This document shows, piece after piece, positions 1 to 9,810 of a stretch of 64,000 nt of DNA. The DNA is from Nematopogon swammerdamellus (Eukaryota > Arthropoda > Insecta > Lepidoptera > Adelidae), in contig OX336343.1 in the NCBI GenBank assembly GCA_946902875.1, positions 10,909,361 through 10,973,360 of the forward strand, written 5' to 3'. A model generated the notes under the pieces. That model made no database searches and was not told where the DNA came from. It saw only the letters and a program-made list of their open reading frames with translations. Both the position numbers and the translations under genes were made by a program. Each line of letters opens with the position of its first letter. The stretch's first letter is position 1.

Positions 1-159
1 ATACATACAGAAAATATTTGTAAAATCGTCAATTTAGTTTTAGTATCATTCATACATAGAGTCGTCTACAAACGCAATATCTCATAAAACAAAATAACTT
101 ACTCCATGACCATCCCTCACAGATTTATTAGTAGTATTGATACTCGTACAGTTTAAATT
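1..159. other. AT-rich, nothing recognised
   Basis: No coding frame, repeat family or RNA-like structure seen. It borders the simple tail of the LINE that follows. Confidence 0.5.
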
Positions 160-1745
160 CTACTATTTATTTATTTTTATTTATTTATTTTAAACTTTCA
201 GAAACAAACAGTTACAAAATAAATACATAGTAAATTAACTCTAGACTAACACCTAAACCAGTAAAGTTTCTACAAATAATTGTAATCCTACAATTAATAA
301 TATCAACAAAACCTTATAGATAATATATATAGATAAATATGAAGTGTATACATTTGTTTAAATTTGGACAAGAAAGGGAAACGAAAAAAAAAATCAATAA
401 AACATTGCGATTTAGAAAATTGTTGAGCAAGTGAGACAAATGACCTATCGTATTATATTATATATAACAGAGTTTTTTAAATTTACATGAACTAGTGTTA
501 AAAATGTCGACATTGCAGAACAAATCATTATATGTCTTACAGCTTCGATTTATGAATCTGTGCTCGCTATAAATTACAATGACTTCTGTATAATGAGAAT
601 GTGTCCGTAGAACGTGTGTTTCTGACTGGACATCTAGATTTAATTTTATCCAATAAATACTGTGATTCGACAAATGAATTTATGATTTTGAAAAGAAAGG
701 TAACGTCTGTGATATGTCTTCTGTTAGCAAGAGAAGTAAGCGCGAAATTGTCTTGAAGATTTTGATTTCGATAACCAACGTATTTCAAAAATTTATTTTG
801 AATGCGCTCAATCTCGTCAATATAAATGTTGTATTGAGGACTCCATATTATTGAGGCATACTCCAGGTGTGACGGAGTAAAGCAGTTGGAACGTGGATGG
901 TTGTTTAAATACGGTGCAAGTACGAAAAATAAAACCTAACATCCTATATGCTTTTTTAGTAATATATTCGATGTGAGATTTAAAGAGCAGCTTACTGTCA
1001 AGTAACACACCAAGATCTCGTTCCTCATTAACTCTACTAAGAATCTGGTCGTGTATATTATAGTTATATGTAATGAAGTTTTTTTTACGGGTGTAAGTAA
1101 TGCAGCAACATTTATCAACATTGAGTTGAATAAAGTTATCCATACAATATTTCCCAAGACGAACCAAATCCTGTTGTAATTGATGACAGTCTTGAAGTGA
1201 TTTTATTATTCTTATAATTTTAGCGTCATCTGCATACAGTAGAAGACCAGATTTAAGTATTGAATTAATGATATCGTTAATGAATATATTAAATAGGAGG
1301 GGGCCCATATGAGATCCTTGAGGTACTCCGGAAGTGACAGGGACGAAACTAAAGCAGAAGCCACTCACCGTGACAGCTTGACTTCTATTTCTTAGGTATG
1401 ATGCGAACCACCGAAGCAGATCACCGTGTGAAAATTGCATAAGCGCGGCTCTCTCTATGGGCACTTGGAAAACCACTTGGAAATGGTTATTCACTTTAAC
1501 ATTTTTTGTACAAGCAAATTATGAGGAGTTTTGTCGAAGCATTTTGAAAAATTGGTATACATGACGTCTACCTGGTAGCCATCACTCCATACAATAAATC
1601 TACAAATTCACATAAATTTGTATCTGTCGATTGGTTGGATATGAAGTGCGGGCGTAACAAAGGAAAAATTACATCATAAACTATCTTTTCAAATAGTTTA
1701 GGTAAAATTTTATGTTTTGGAAAAACTATAGGAATCTAAAAGGCT
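160..1745 (-). mobile_element. 5'-truncated LINE (non-LTR retrotransposon), minus strand
   Basis: A reverse-transcriptase relic read right to left, followed by a short 3' region that ends in a TAAA/TTTA-rich simple tail at about 160-190. Upstream of about 1745 (5' on the element) nothing LINE-like is seen, so the copy is truncated in the usual LINE manner. The endonuclease and ORF1 are absent. The protein style (see the pseudogene entry) fits the Jockey/CR1 group; I cannot place the clade more exactly without a search. Confidence 0.8.
458..1740 (-). pseudogene. LINE reverse transcriptase, frameshifted C-terminal half
   Basis: Reverse-transcriptase blocks are visible in order on the minus strand. 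A palm A-type block with a degenerate FSKCFD motif (normally SKAFD) lies near 1530-1550. A GVPQGSHMGPLLFNIFINDI block follows near 1280-1340, then the catalytic YADD box near 1215-1240, then a thumb/C-terminal region with RDLGVLLDS. The frame changes near 870: the segment EYASIIWSPQYNIY continues in another frame into KYVGYRNQNLQDNF. It changes again near 600, ending at a stop at 458. Another shift or stop lies near 1490-1560. Function would be target-primed reverse transcription; this copy cannot make an intact enzyme. Confidence 0.85.
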
Positions 1746-1862
1746 AGGCATCACCTCGCCGAATAGTCGATACAAATGATGTGACTGAACGAGAAAATTA
1801 TAAATATCTAGACTAGACATTTTATAAGAACTTCTTATTTATTACAACTTGGTACAGACATT

Positions 1863-2133
1863 TTATTATTTTATTTTATTGAAGGCGCGACATGTGGCTC
1901 CGAGCCACGCATAAGGCGTCTAACGACACCCATGGGCATTCGGTCGTATGCGGGGGTTGCGAATGTCATGCCTGCCTGACAGGTGTCTATTCACGCCCCT
2001 CTTGAAGGACCCGAAAGTGTACTTGAGGGGAAATATATGGGCAGGGAGGGAGATAATTTCAGAGTTATGTAGAGGAAAGATCTGCAGAACCGGTTTGTAC
2101 GCATCTACTCGTAGGTAATTATTACTTCCTGAA
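1863..2133 (-). pseudogene. LINE-D ORF2 C-terminus and 3' UTR fragment
   Basis: On the minus strand the frame reads LPAHIFPLKYTFGSFKRGVN then RHLSG. This is the 'LPxxIFPxxYxxxxFKRxVN' signature that ends many insect LINE ORF2 proteins. A short 3' UTR and an A-rich tail (AATAAAATAAAATAAT) run to about 1863. Related pieces lie at 38.1, 41.4, 46.1 and 54.9 kb (same strand) and, shorter, near 50.6, 52.1 and 54.1 kb (opposite strand). Only the extreme C-terminus survives. Confidence 0.7.
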
Positions 2134-2238
2134 GAGAAGCACTGACGTGGCACCAAGTTCACCCGGTGCTATGGGGTGACATCACGGATGTTGTAGGTGA
2201 TGTAGGCAACAGTGTCAGTTTCCATAAAAAAAGAAATA
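2134..2238 (+). repeat. SINE-A 3' tail fragment
   Basis: Matches the last 100 bases or so of SINE-A: a GAAGCACTGACGTGGCACC block, then GGTGTTATGGGCTGACATC (one base changed here), ending in GTGTCAGTTTCCATAAAAAA. It abuts the LINE-D fragment directly. Confidence 0.8.
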
Positions 2239-2452
2239 AAAAAATATTATGTTGATCTCTGTCATTCATTAGGGCGGATTTTCGTATATTAATTAACACA
2301 CGCGTGTTACGAACCGTCTGGTGCCAATTTATATTAATATAAAACTAACATGAATACATAAAAAATTGCAAAGCCGAAATAAATATATTCGAACCCAGAC
2401 CACTGTAAAAGGTGCAACTGCTGAAATTTAGAGAAAATACGAGCACGTCATC

Positions 2453-2531
2453 GACCCGGTGGCGAAATCGGTAACGCGTTGACGGCTCGTGCCAGAGGTC
2501 CAGGTTCGAATCCTGGTCGAGATGTATTTTT
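2453..2531 (+). repeat. tRNA-like sequence, probable SINE head
   Basis: An A-box-like GGTGGCGAAATCGGTAACGC and a good B-box AGGTTCGAATCCT sit at tRNA spacing. A CATC/GATG partial acceptor stem encloses them. The D and anticodon arms are poor and a T-rich AT tract follows, so this is more likely a tRNA-derived SINE head or decayed pseudo-tRNA than a working tRNA gene. A small hairpin (TGTATCTAC/GTAGATACA) lies just downstream near 2570-2592. Confidence 0.45.
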
Positions 2532-2618
2532 ATCTTTAATCTGTGCAAGTATCTGTATCTGTAATAAGTGTATCTACCTAATGTAGATACATTTACACTT
2601 GTTGACTAACATACATTT

Positions 2619-3006
2619 GTCAACATCGGTAGGTCAGTGGTGCGATCGATCGACTGTCGTTCGTGATCATAATCACACCTGGGCATGGTCAGATCAGGAT
2701 GGGTGACCGTTCGACCGTGGTAGGCTGACCGTGGTTTGGATTCCACGTAAAACTGTAAGTCCCTTCCCTTCTTACCTACCTTTGATAGGTAGACATTTCG
2801 TAGACAACCCGCCCGGGTGGATACCATCGCACTGAATGAAAAGTCGTTCATAACGGCTATGTAAATAGTTCGTGTTTTTTGTCCAGTTCAGTGTAGCCGG
2901 CACGACCAAGGGAAGCAATAACATTGCACCTAATTCACCGACGTGTTAAGGGCTGACATCACTGTTGCTTTAGGTGATGTAGTCGATCGTGCCAGTTTCC
3001 AAAAAC
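2619..3006 (+). repeat. SINE-A, full length but diverged
   Basis: Head: GGTAGGTCAGTGGTGC (A-box-like), then a decayed 5S-like GGTCAGATCAGGATGGGTG (the inner part is mutated), then a T-arm-like GTGGTTTGGATTCCACG. Body: GTAAAACTGTAAGTCCCTTC onward. Tail: ends in CGTGCCAGTTTCCAAAAAC. It is more diverged than the copies at 6.6 and 39.3 kb, so probably older. Confidence 0.85.
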
Positions 3007-3397
3007 TATGTGTAAATTAATTGTCGAATTTTAAGTGATGTCTGCATATTTAATAAGCAGTCATTGTTAAAATGTATGCCGAGCCAATATAGTTTCCACT
3101 CCAGGTACGTATCGAGGCAAAATTTACTCACGCAAAAATCACAAAGAGCCACTCGTCCTAAGTAAACATTAAATAAATTAGTTAGATGTGACTCGTAGGC
3201 TGTGGATGGACCCTTGAGCGAGAAGTTCGGAGTTCAAAACCCGCTATGCAATAATGACATTCTGAAATTCTATTGAAATAAAACATTGGGGAGACTTGTT
3301 TTATCTTTTTCCCGCAGCAGCTGCGGCCTAAAGCGAGCCTCACACACACGCCCCTGCCTGTAGCGATTCACATCCTCAGACGACGGCCGACCGCAAA
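3007..3397. other. Unassigned, AT-rich
   Basis: No gene found. A faint tRNA B-box-like stretch (GGAGTTCAAAACCC) near 3228-3241 suggests an old SINE head, but I cannot find a partner A box. Confidence 0.3.
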
Positions 3398-3545
3398 TCG
3401 CCTAGAATCAAATCAAATGAAAAAACGTTTATAGCACTTAAAAACGTACAGCAGGTACATAGTTCTTAATGCCTATGGCATTTTCCGCCAGTGTGCCCTT
3501 TTAACATATTCATACCAGGTTAGGTGCAACAAGACATATCATGAT
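3398..3545 (-). repeat. Probable LINE 3' end, minus strand
   Basis: Read on the minus strand this AT-rich stretch ends in an ATTTGATTTGATT-type oligomer tail. Such short tandem 3' tails are typical of insect LINEs. No coding part is left, so the family is not assignable. Confidence 0.4.
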
Positions 3546-3655
3546 TCATGAATCACGATACACGCTTTAGAAAAAAGTGGTCAAGTGAACCATGTTCACG
3601 TGCCGAGGGTCCCGTATACGCTGTTTCACTTTCATCTAATTAAATTTTCTACTAG

Positions 3656-4250
3656 GGTGCGGTCAGGCTTTGGATGGGTGGCCGTACGACCGTTGAAGTT
3701 GACAGTGGTTCGGATTCCACTTGAAACTGTTGTGTGTTGTGTACATATTTAGCTGGTAGGGTTTAAGTCGTTCAGATTGGTACACCAGCACTGAACGAAG
3801 GTCGGTTGAAGAAAACGGCTATAAAAATTATACGTGTTGTATTGTAACGGACGACAGTGTTATGTGCTGGGCTACGCGGACGTTCTACATGGACATTTAC
3901 ATGCAGTGCGTGGAGTGGAATTAAAAAAAATGTGTCAAGAAAGTATCAAATCGCGGTGAGTGCAAGCGATAGGTACGCGGTGCGCGCGAAACTCTGTGTC
4001 CGGCCCGGCAGTAACGGTCATTAAAATATAACTGCCTACTTTACGGAAACCTATCGAGGTACGTTCATTCATTCGTGCAGTTCACTTCAATTGATCGCTC
4101 TATAAAACCAACAAGAAGCCTCAAGACTGCTGAACTCTGCTGAAAATCAAAGAAAGAAGACGTACAGTCCACATCTTGTCTACTGGCTTTATAATTCAAC
4201 ACCATACACGTGTTTTCTGGTCAGTTAAATGTACCAGGCACGACCAAAGT
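3656..4250 (+). repeat. SINE-A split by an insertion
   Basis: The left part (3656-3838) begins inside the 5S-like segment (GGTCAGGCTTTGGATGGGTG) and runs through the T-arm-like GTGGTTCGGATTCCAC to the middle of the body. The next body block (GTTTTCTGGTCAGTTAAATG then GGCACGACCAAAG) resumes at about 4208-4250. The two parts are separated by about 370 foreign bases, and ACGTGTT occurs at both edges. Confidence 0.65.
3839..4207. mobile_element. Unclassified insertion inside SINE-A
   Basis: About 369 bases interrupt SINE-A, flanked by ACGTGTT at 3832-3838 and 4208-4214 (candidate 7-bp target-site duplication). There is no A-rich tail and I see no clear terminal inverted repeats. The interior is GC-richer than its surroundings and holds a splice-donor-like GTGAGT at 3956. 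Family unknown. Confidence 0.35.
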
Positions 4251-4258
4251 CCATGTTT

Positions 4259-4495
4259 TTCATGGAAACTGACACGGTTGACTGCATAACTACAACATCC
4301 GTAATGTTAGCCCATAACACCGGGTGAACTTGGCGCCGTGTCAGTGCTTCCCTTAATTTCATGTCGGCTACACTGAACTGGACGGAAAATACGAACTATG
4401 TACGTAGCCGTTTCGACCGACGTTTCATTCAGTGTGTTGGTGGTAACCACCAGGGCGGGATAAACCGTACCACCTAGTAAGGTAAGAAGGAAAGG
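4259..4495 (-). repeat. SINE-A body and tail
   Basis: Starts with the inverted tail CATGGAAACTGACACGGTTG and runs through the inverted body to CCTAGTAAGGTAAGAAGG. The head is missing. It lies tail-to-body against the plus-strand fragment just before it and directly against a family J fragment after it. Confidence 0.8.
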
Positions 4496-4626
4496 GTGTA
4501 TCTTGTTTATTGTATAATTTCGTCCACAGGTAGGTAACCTACGCTTGGACATGTCGAAAATTCCGCCAGTTCTAAATTCAATGCGAAGAAGAACTGATAA
4601 ACAAACTTCGCAAGTCACAATGTTCA
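4496..4626 (-). repeat. Family J 3' part
   Basis: Inverse of the last 130 bases of the family J repeat (best copy 15445-15735): CTTGCGAAGTTTGTT, CTTCTTCGCATTGAATTTAG, then TGGCGGAATTTTCGACATG, and a TACAATAAACAA tail adjoining SINE-A. Confidence 0.7.
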
Positions 4627-5420
4627 TCATCAATGTTCAAGTGACAGCCACGATGTAGGAAAGGTGACAGCCAAGGAATGTCGGCAGTCTGTCAGGCAGT
4701 CAGTGTTAAGATTTTTTTTTTGTGTATATAATACAAATTATTGGGTCGATTTCTTTATAAGATAAAACTAACTAAATATGGTCCGAAACAGTCGACTCCA
4801 AAACCTTACACTTATCCAGCAATGAAGATGAAATTTTAGCAGATGATTCTCAATAATAGTTTAGAATTTATTTGCTATGAAAATGATTTAAATTGTATGT
4901 AGGCAATATTAAGCTGGTAGGAGAGAACAGTAATTCATAACCAAGTGCCGCTATATTCCCAGGAAACTTGATTAAATAGTATTATGAATTTAGGGAAAAT
5001 GTATTATTATCAGCGCTAGGTAGCGAGTGTGTCAAAGGTCCGCAGATTTATATCTACTTTTAGAGCGAGCTGTATAATGAATTCTAAATACCTGAAAAGA
5101 TGAATAAATTAGACAAATCGTCATGCGAACGAACCATTGAAGCGAAAACTGAACAAAGTTCAAATATCTATCGACTGATTGTGAATATTGGAAGAACGAA
5201 AATATCTAAATGGTAAATCAGAAACAGTTCAAAGTTATGCTTTCAAATGAGAAATTATGAGTAAGGACACAGTCTAACCAGATTCTAAATAGGCACGAAA
5301 GATGACAAGTACCAGGTATTTACAATTTGGTAAGAACTTATACAAAACTGTCTTCAGTAAAAAAATATTTCTAATACAATAAGTATTGTACAAATTCAAC
5401 AAATTTACTTACGGTCATAT
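4627..5420. other. AT-rich, nothing recognised
   Basis: About 790 bases with no open frame of interest, no RNA-like fold and no similarity I can see to the other repeats of this window. Confidence 0.4.
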
Positions 5421-5461
5421 TTTTAACCCCCGACGAAAAAGAAGGAGGGGTGTTATAAGTT

Positions 5462-5502
<41 letters not shown>

Positions 5503-5925
5503 TGTCTGTGGCATCGTAGCTGCCAAACGGATGGATCGATTTGGACGCGGTTTTTTTTATTAGGAAGCTTGTTTAATCGGGATGGTTCTTAGCTATGTTT
5601 GTAATCAAGTAATCAAGTAATTAAGTGATAAAAAAAAATTTTATCTCAAAAAGTGGACCGATTTTCATGCGGTTTTTTTTAAAAAGCTTGAAATAAAAGT
5701 TAAATTACAAATTTAAAAAACCGCCGACCCTTAAAAAGTCAAAAATAATTTCCGTTTACTTAATTAAAGGAGTCGGGGGACCGCTAAGTAAATAAAATAT
5801 AAAACTCAGAGCTGCGCGGGAATTTACTTAGCGGTCTCCCGACTCCTTTAATTAAGTAAACGGAAATTATTTTTGACTTTTTAAGGGTCGGGGGTTTTTT
5901 AAATTTGTAATTTAACTTTTATAAG
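5421..5925 (+). mobile_element. Family N repeat copy 1: (GT)n plus 3' foldback
   Basis: Opens TTTTAACCCCCGACGAAAAA, then GTGTTATAAGTTTGACG, a (GT)n tract at about 5466-5500, TCTGTCTGTGGCATCGTAGC, two copies of a 'GGACCGATTT...GCGGTTTTTTT' motif, and a near-perfect inverted repeat whose arms lie at about 5696-5794 and 5826-5923 around a 30-base GC-rich loop. No coding capacity. A second copy in the same orientation begins 125 bases downstream, and a decayed copy lies at 44.3 kb. Non-autonomous; class unknown. Confidence 0.75.
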
Positions 5926-6050
5926 CTATGCTGTTTTCTGCCAACCTTCGACCGTGGTTGCGCCGGCAGAGTGCTCATGACGATAGGTCATAAACGTTAG
6001 GCCTGAAGCGTCTTGCAGTTGCATAACTCGGAAAGTGATCGTAAATATAT

Positions 6051-6092
6051 TTTTTAACCCCCGACGAAAAAAACGGAGGGGTGTTATAAGTT

Positions 6093-6133
<41 letters not shown>

Positions 6134-6510
6134 TGTCTGTGGCATCGTAGCTCCCAAACGGACGGACCGATTTGGATGCGGTTTTTTTTATTAGGAAGCT
6201 TGTTTAATCGGAATGGTTCTTAGCTATGTTTGTAATCAAGTAATCAAGTAATTAAGTAATAAAAAAATTAATTATGTTAAAAAGTGGACCGATTTTCATG
6301 CGGTTTTTTTAAAAAAGCTTTAAATAAAAGTTAAATTACAAATTTAAAAAACCCCCGACCCTTAAAAAGTCAAAAATAATTTTCGTTTACTCACTTAAAG
6401 GAGTCGGGGGACCGCTAAGTAAATAAAATATAATAACTCCGAGCTGCGCGGGAATTTACTTAGCGGTCTACCGACTCCTTTAAGTGAGTAAACGAAAATT
6501 ATTTTTTAAT
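6051..6510 (+). mobile_element. Family N repeat copy 2
   Basis: Same order as copy 1: TTTTTAACCCCCGACGAAAA start, (GT)n at about 6097-6132, the GCATCGTAGCTCCCAAACGG block, then the foldback. The right arm of the foldback is shorter than in copy 1 and stops at about 6510. The inner arm sequence also differs slightly (TTTACTCACTTAAAGGAGTC here against TTTACTTAATTAAAGGAGTC there). Both arms carry the same change, which points to pairing or copying between arms. Confidence 0.75.
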
Positions 6511-6644
6511 AAATGCTTCATTTATTGCGTACATCATCCCTCACCGCCCCTCACCGCTGCTTAAAGAACCTCGTAACTACTCTGGTTGGGAAACCGGCCA
6601 CCCGCTTTATAGTGGTCCAAAAGTCGTCCAGCCTCATAGCTTTT

Positions 6645-7010
6645 GTCAGCTCGGTAGCTCAGTGGTGCGGTCGGGCAACCCTGAGCGCGGTCAGTACTTG
6701 GATGGGTGACCGCTCGACCGTTGGAGGCTGACCGTGGTTCGGATTCCACGTTAAACTGTAGGTCCCTTTCTTTCTTACCTTACTAGGTGGTAGGGTTTAT
6801 CCCGCCCGGGTTAGTACCACCGTACTGAATAAAACTTCGGTCGAAACGGCTAAATAGTTCGTGTTTTCCGTCCGGTTCAGTGTAGCTGACATGAAATGAA
6901 GGGAAGTACTGACATGGCACCTAGTTCACCCGGTGTTATGGGCTGACAATGCGGATGTTGTAGGTGATGTAGCCAACCGTGTCAGTTTCCATAAAAAATA
7001 AATAAAAAAA
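6645..7010 (+). repeat. SINE-A, near full length
   Basis: Head: GTCAGCTCGGTAGCTCAGTG (A-box-like), then CAACCCTGAGCGCGGTCAG continuing into the 5S-like TACTTGGATGGGTGACCGC, then GGTTCGGATTCCACG (T-arm/B-box-like). Body: TAGGTCCCTTTCTTTCTTAC, the TAGGTGGTAGGGTTTATCCC block and the GTTCGTGTTTTCCGTCC block. Tail: GTGTCAGTTTCCATAAAAAA, then an A-rich TAAATAAAAAAA end. About 10 head bases are missing between the A box and the 5S-like part compared with the 39.3-kb copy. Confidence 0.9.
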
Positions 7011-7130
7011 GACGCTTCACTAGGCGTGGTTTCGCTATGAGAGGTGTTATTGACTATCTGCCTGCCCTTATTCAACAGAGTTTTGTGTAAAGCCACCCAT
7101 GCCGGTTTCATATAAAAAAAATGGCTTCGT
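7011..7130 (+). repeat. LINE-C 3' end fragment
   Basis: Contains AGGCGTGGTTTCGCTATGAG then AGGTGTTATTGACT and ends CCACCCATGCCGGTTTCAT then ATAAAAAAA. It matches the 3' end of the LINE-C copies at 43.7 and 60.1 kb. Only the last part of ORF2 and the tail are present. Confidence 0.55.
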
Positions 7131-7420
7131 GACATGCCTCCCCGTGCCACCCACCCAACCGCCATTGCTCGCCGGAGGTTTGTGAAATTGAGCGACATTT
7201 TCGCTGACTAAGTCGCGCCTTGTTCCACCGCAATCAACTCAGAATCTGTGAATAATTCCTGCCTCAAATATGCTTACTTACAATATAGATTTTTTCACGG
7301 GGGACGTTTTTACAAGTCATCTTTTAATACTCTGGTAGCTTACGTGAATACTGAATAAACATACTTTTATATATTTTTAATTAGAAAAATGCAAATCGAA
7401 AATCACTGGAAAAAATTAAT

Positions 7421-7498
7421 CCCGACCAGGAATTGAACCTGGGAACCTTGAATCTCTGGCTTGAGCCGCCAATGCGATAACCAACTACACCACCGGTC
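7421..7498 (-). repeat. tRNA-like sequence, probable SINE head
   Basis: On the minus strand: GGTGTAGTTGGTTATCGCAT (A-box-like, Glu/Gly tRNA style) and CCCAGGTTCAATTCCTGG, a good T-arm with B box. The acceptor ends do not pair properly, and an AT-rich stretch follows on the 3' side. I read it as a SINE head or pseudo-tRNA, not a functional tRNA. Confidence 0.45.
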
Positions 7499-7606
7499 TT
7501 TACGTATTATCTCCAAATATTCGATCTAAGTATTGCACCTACATGATGTCGCATAATTTTTGCGAACAGTCAACTTGCACGGTTCCACATTGAACCTTAT
7601 GCTGCC

Positions 7607-7630
7607 GTCACCAAAGTCGTATTTGGTGAC
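7607..7630. repeat. Short perfect hairpin
   Basis: GTCACCAAA and TTTGGTGAC flank a 6-base loop. No U-run follows and no neighbouring gene explains it. Confidence 0.3.
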
Positions 7631-7820
7631 GACAGCGAGTACTGCTTAGTAATAACATATAAACATAAAATACTTTTATAGTCTGTGCTAGTGGCTCCGC
7701 TCGCATTGAAATTCGAACTGCTAGTGCTTGCATTATCCGTCTCAATGCTATTTTCCCACATCCCAAAGATGAGTTCGTAAAGAATGCTTCTTAGAGTTAA
7801 ACTCGTCCTTTGTTTTGAAT

Positions 7821-8212
7821 TTTTTTTATGTAATCCGGTATGGGTGGCTGAATCGGAGTGGCCAAAGCACATTCTCCGACCAGCCAATATCACCTCCGAG
7901 AAGGTAGGCGCCATACCGGAGACTTCCCTGGAATGCTGGATATTCTGGACTAGAGGAGAACACAACCGAGGCTGCTATGGAGCCGTCTTCGATCCAGTAC
8001 GGTGGTACCAACCCAGCTACAATTTGAACCAACCCCCTAGTATTGGGCAAGGGAAGGGACCTACAGTTTTACACAGGTTCCGAACGGTGAAGCAGCAGGT
8101 GCACGTAAATTGTTTCGTCAGAAAAAACTCATTGGTACATTCCGACCGGATTCGAACCTCGGACCGCTCGCATGAGAGGTCGATGTCCGAACGAGTCGGC
8201 CACCCGCCGCGC
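7821..8212 (-). repeat. SINE-B, full length
   Basis: Read right to left: tRNA-like head at about 8140-8212 (GGTGGCCGACTCGTTCGG for the A box; the B box is AGGTTCGAATCC), a middle block with TGCTGCTTCACCGTTCGG and GTAAAACTGTAGGTCCCTTC, then the tail with CCTACCTTCTCGGAGGTGAT and ACCCATACCGGATTACATAA followed by A's. The GTAAAACTGTAGGTCCCTTC block is the one also found in SINE-A; the tail is different from SINE-A and resembles LINE-C. Confidence 0.85.
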
Positions 8213-9589
8213 AAATTGAGTGCAATAGAGAATATTTACTTAATACCAAATCTGATTCTAATTATCTCCGAATTTATTCCAACCCGTCCGATTTTGAATT
8301 TAACGAGAGTACAACGAAATCCAAGTCCTTGGCACAGCTATTTCCACAAATAAGTCTCAATCCAAGGAAACCAGCACACTCCATTGTACAAACGAAAACA
8401 TTTCCTGTACACATCCAGACCGGATTATAAAGCAGAAACACAACAGTCGCACGCACTTGACGAATTGAAACAACAAGCAATTTGCGATTGAGTGGGTACC
8501 AGTTGTAGAATGGCTCCCAAGTCTGAAAACACAGCGGACATGTTCAACTAAGAACAATGTTTTTGCCTGGAACCTGACTGGTCGTCAACATCACACTCGT
8601 GTTAGTCATTGCCAGCCCATTACACCTTGTTCTGCCGGGCGAAACTATCTACTCGATAATCAAACTTGGAATACAATATGTGCTCATGAAAGTAGGTGTC
8701 GTGAACAAGCAAAGAACTTGGAAAGAAAAAAGCAATGATGCATGCGATGCATTTCAATGTGTGTCGAAATCACCGCCTTTCGGAAACTGACGTTCCTATT
8801 TTCTTTTGCATTGATTGTTTGTGCATGAATGGATTGGCGTGTAGCTTGTTTCCGTAGGAACAAGGTTTAATCAACTGACATCCAGGGTGTAACAGGTGGT
8901 GTATATTTGGGTATAGCCCATCATGGCAGGTTCCATAGGAAAAATTTAATAATATCAGCTTTCAAATCTAATTTATTATAAAAGGGTGTTAAATTTTGTT
9001 AAATTTTGGTACCAAAACCTTAATAAAACTAATAATGTCATCAGCTTCTATAAACAGTTCACAATGTCAGGTACTAACCTCACCTCCACTGTAACTGTAC
9101 CTACAACACCGAATGAGACTGCCGGATGAGGTTAAAGCTTTAGCATCGCATTCCAAACAGTCGAGACACAAACCACTATTCGCGTGTGCCGCCTCGCAAT
9201 TCCGATTGAAGCCAAAATAATCAAGGAACAATCCGAAATATCAACAAAGAGATAATCGCATCATTAGAGCTAAGCCGCGGTTGATTCGGATCAACCGTCA
9301 CTGCTCAATGTGTTCGTACAGTTTCGTCTAATCAAGGTCTATGTTTAGAAGCAGGGGGTACGTTCCGATCTGATTTATGGGTTGCTCTTTTAGTATAGTA
9401 GGGTAACTGAACAGATGGAGGAAGTAGAAATATTTGGTTTATCGTGGCCCTGATGATGAAATGCATGTTAAAGTCTGAAAATTATGTTTAAGATAGACTC
9501 AATTGTGGTTATTAATATAGGAAAACTGTTCGATTCGCAAATATTCAAAATACGAGCGGATCAGCGGGCGGTTTGTTCCGAACATTTCT
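8213..9589. other. Unassigned single-copy-looking DNA
   Basis: No repeat of this window recurs here. Short open frames exist (for example 8599-8790 plus) but have no recognisable domain, signal peptide or splice context. I see nothing I can name. Confidence 0.35.
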
Positions 9590-9639
9590 CATCAAAGAAA
9601 ACGAAAAGACGAAATCCACCTGATCGAGCTCGGCGCGAG

Positions 9640-9805
9640 CTCTGACGGCTGGTTGGCCTATAAAGGCAGTATTGAGTATAGTTCCGAAGTGTGTGCGAAG
9701 CTGAGCCCAACGGATCCTCGGACACCGGACGTGCAGAAGACCACTACCTTGCGGACTGAGCTATCGAAGGTGCGGCTGCGAGCGGAGACTACATCATCAT
9801 CAAGG
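9640..9805 (+). promoter_or_regulatory. Candidate TATA promoter with non-coding first exon
   Basis: TATAAAGG lies at 9659-9666 at the start of a GC-richer island in AT-rich DNA. A start site would be expected near 9685-9690. The next 120 bases contain no ATG, and a splice-donor-like CAAG/GTAGGA falls at 9804/9805. Together this looks like a core promoter plus a 5' UTR exon of a plus-strand gene, but no downstream coding exon is identified and the signal could be chance. Confidence 0.25.
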
Positions 9806-9810
9806 TAGGA

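Noticed and set aside
7784..8353. 189-codon plus frame
   Set aside because: It is the antisense of SINE-B plus its flank; no domain, and its limits do not respect the SINE.
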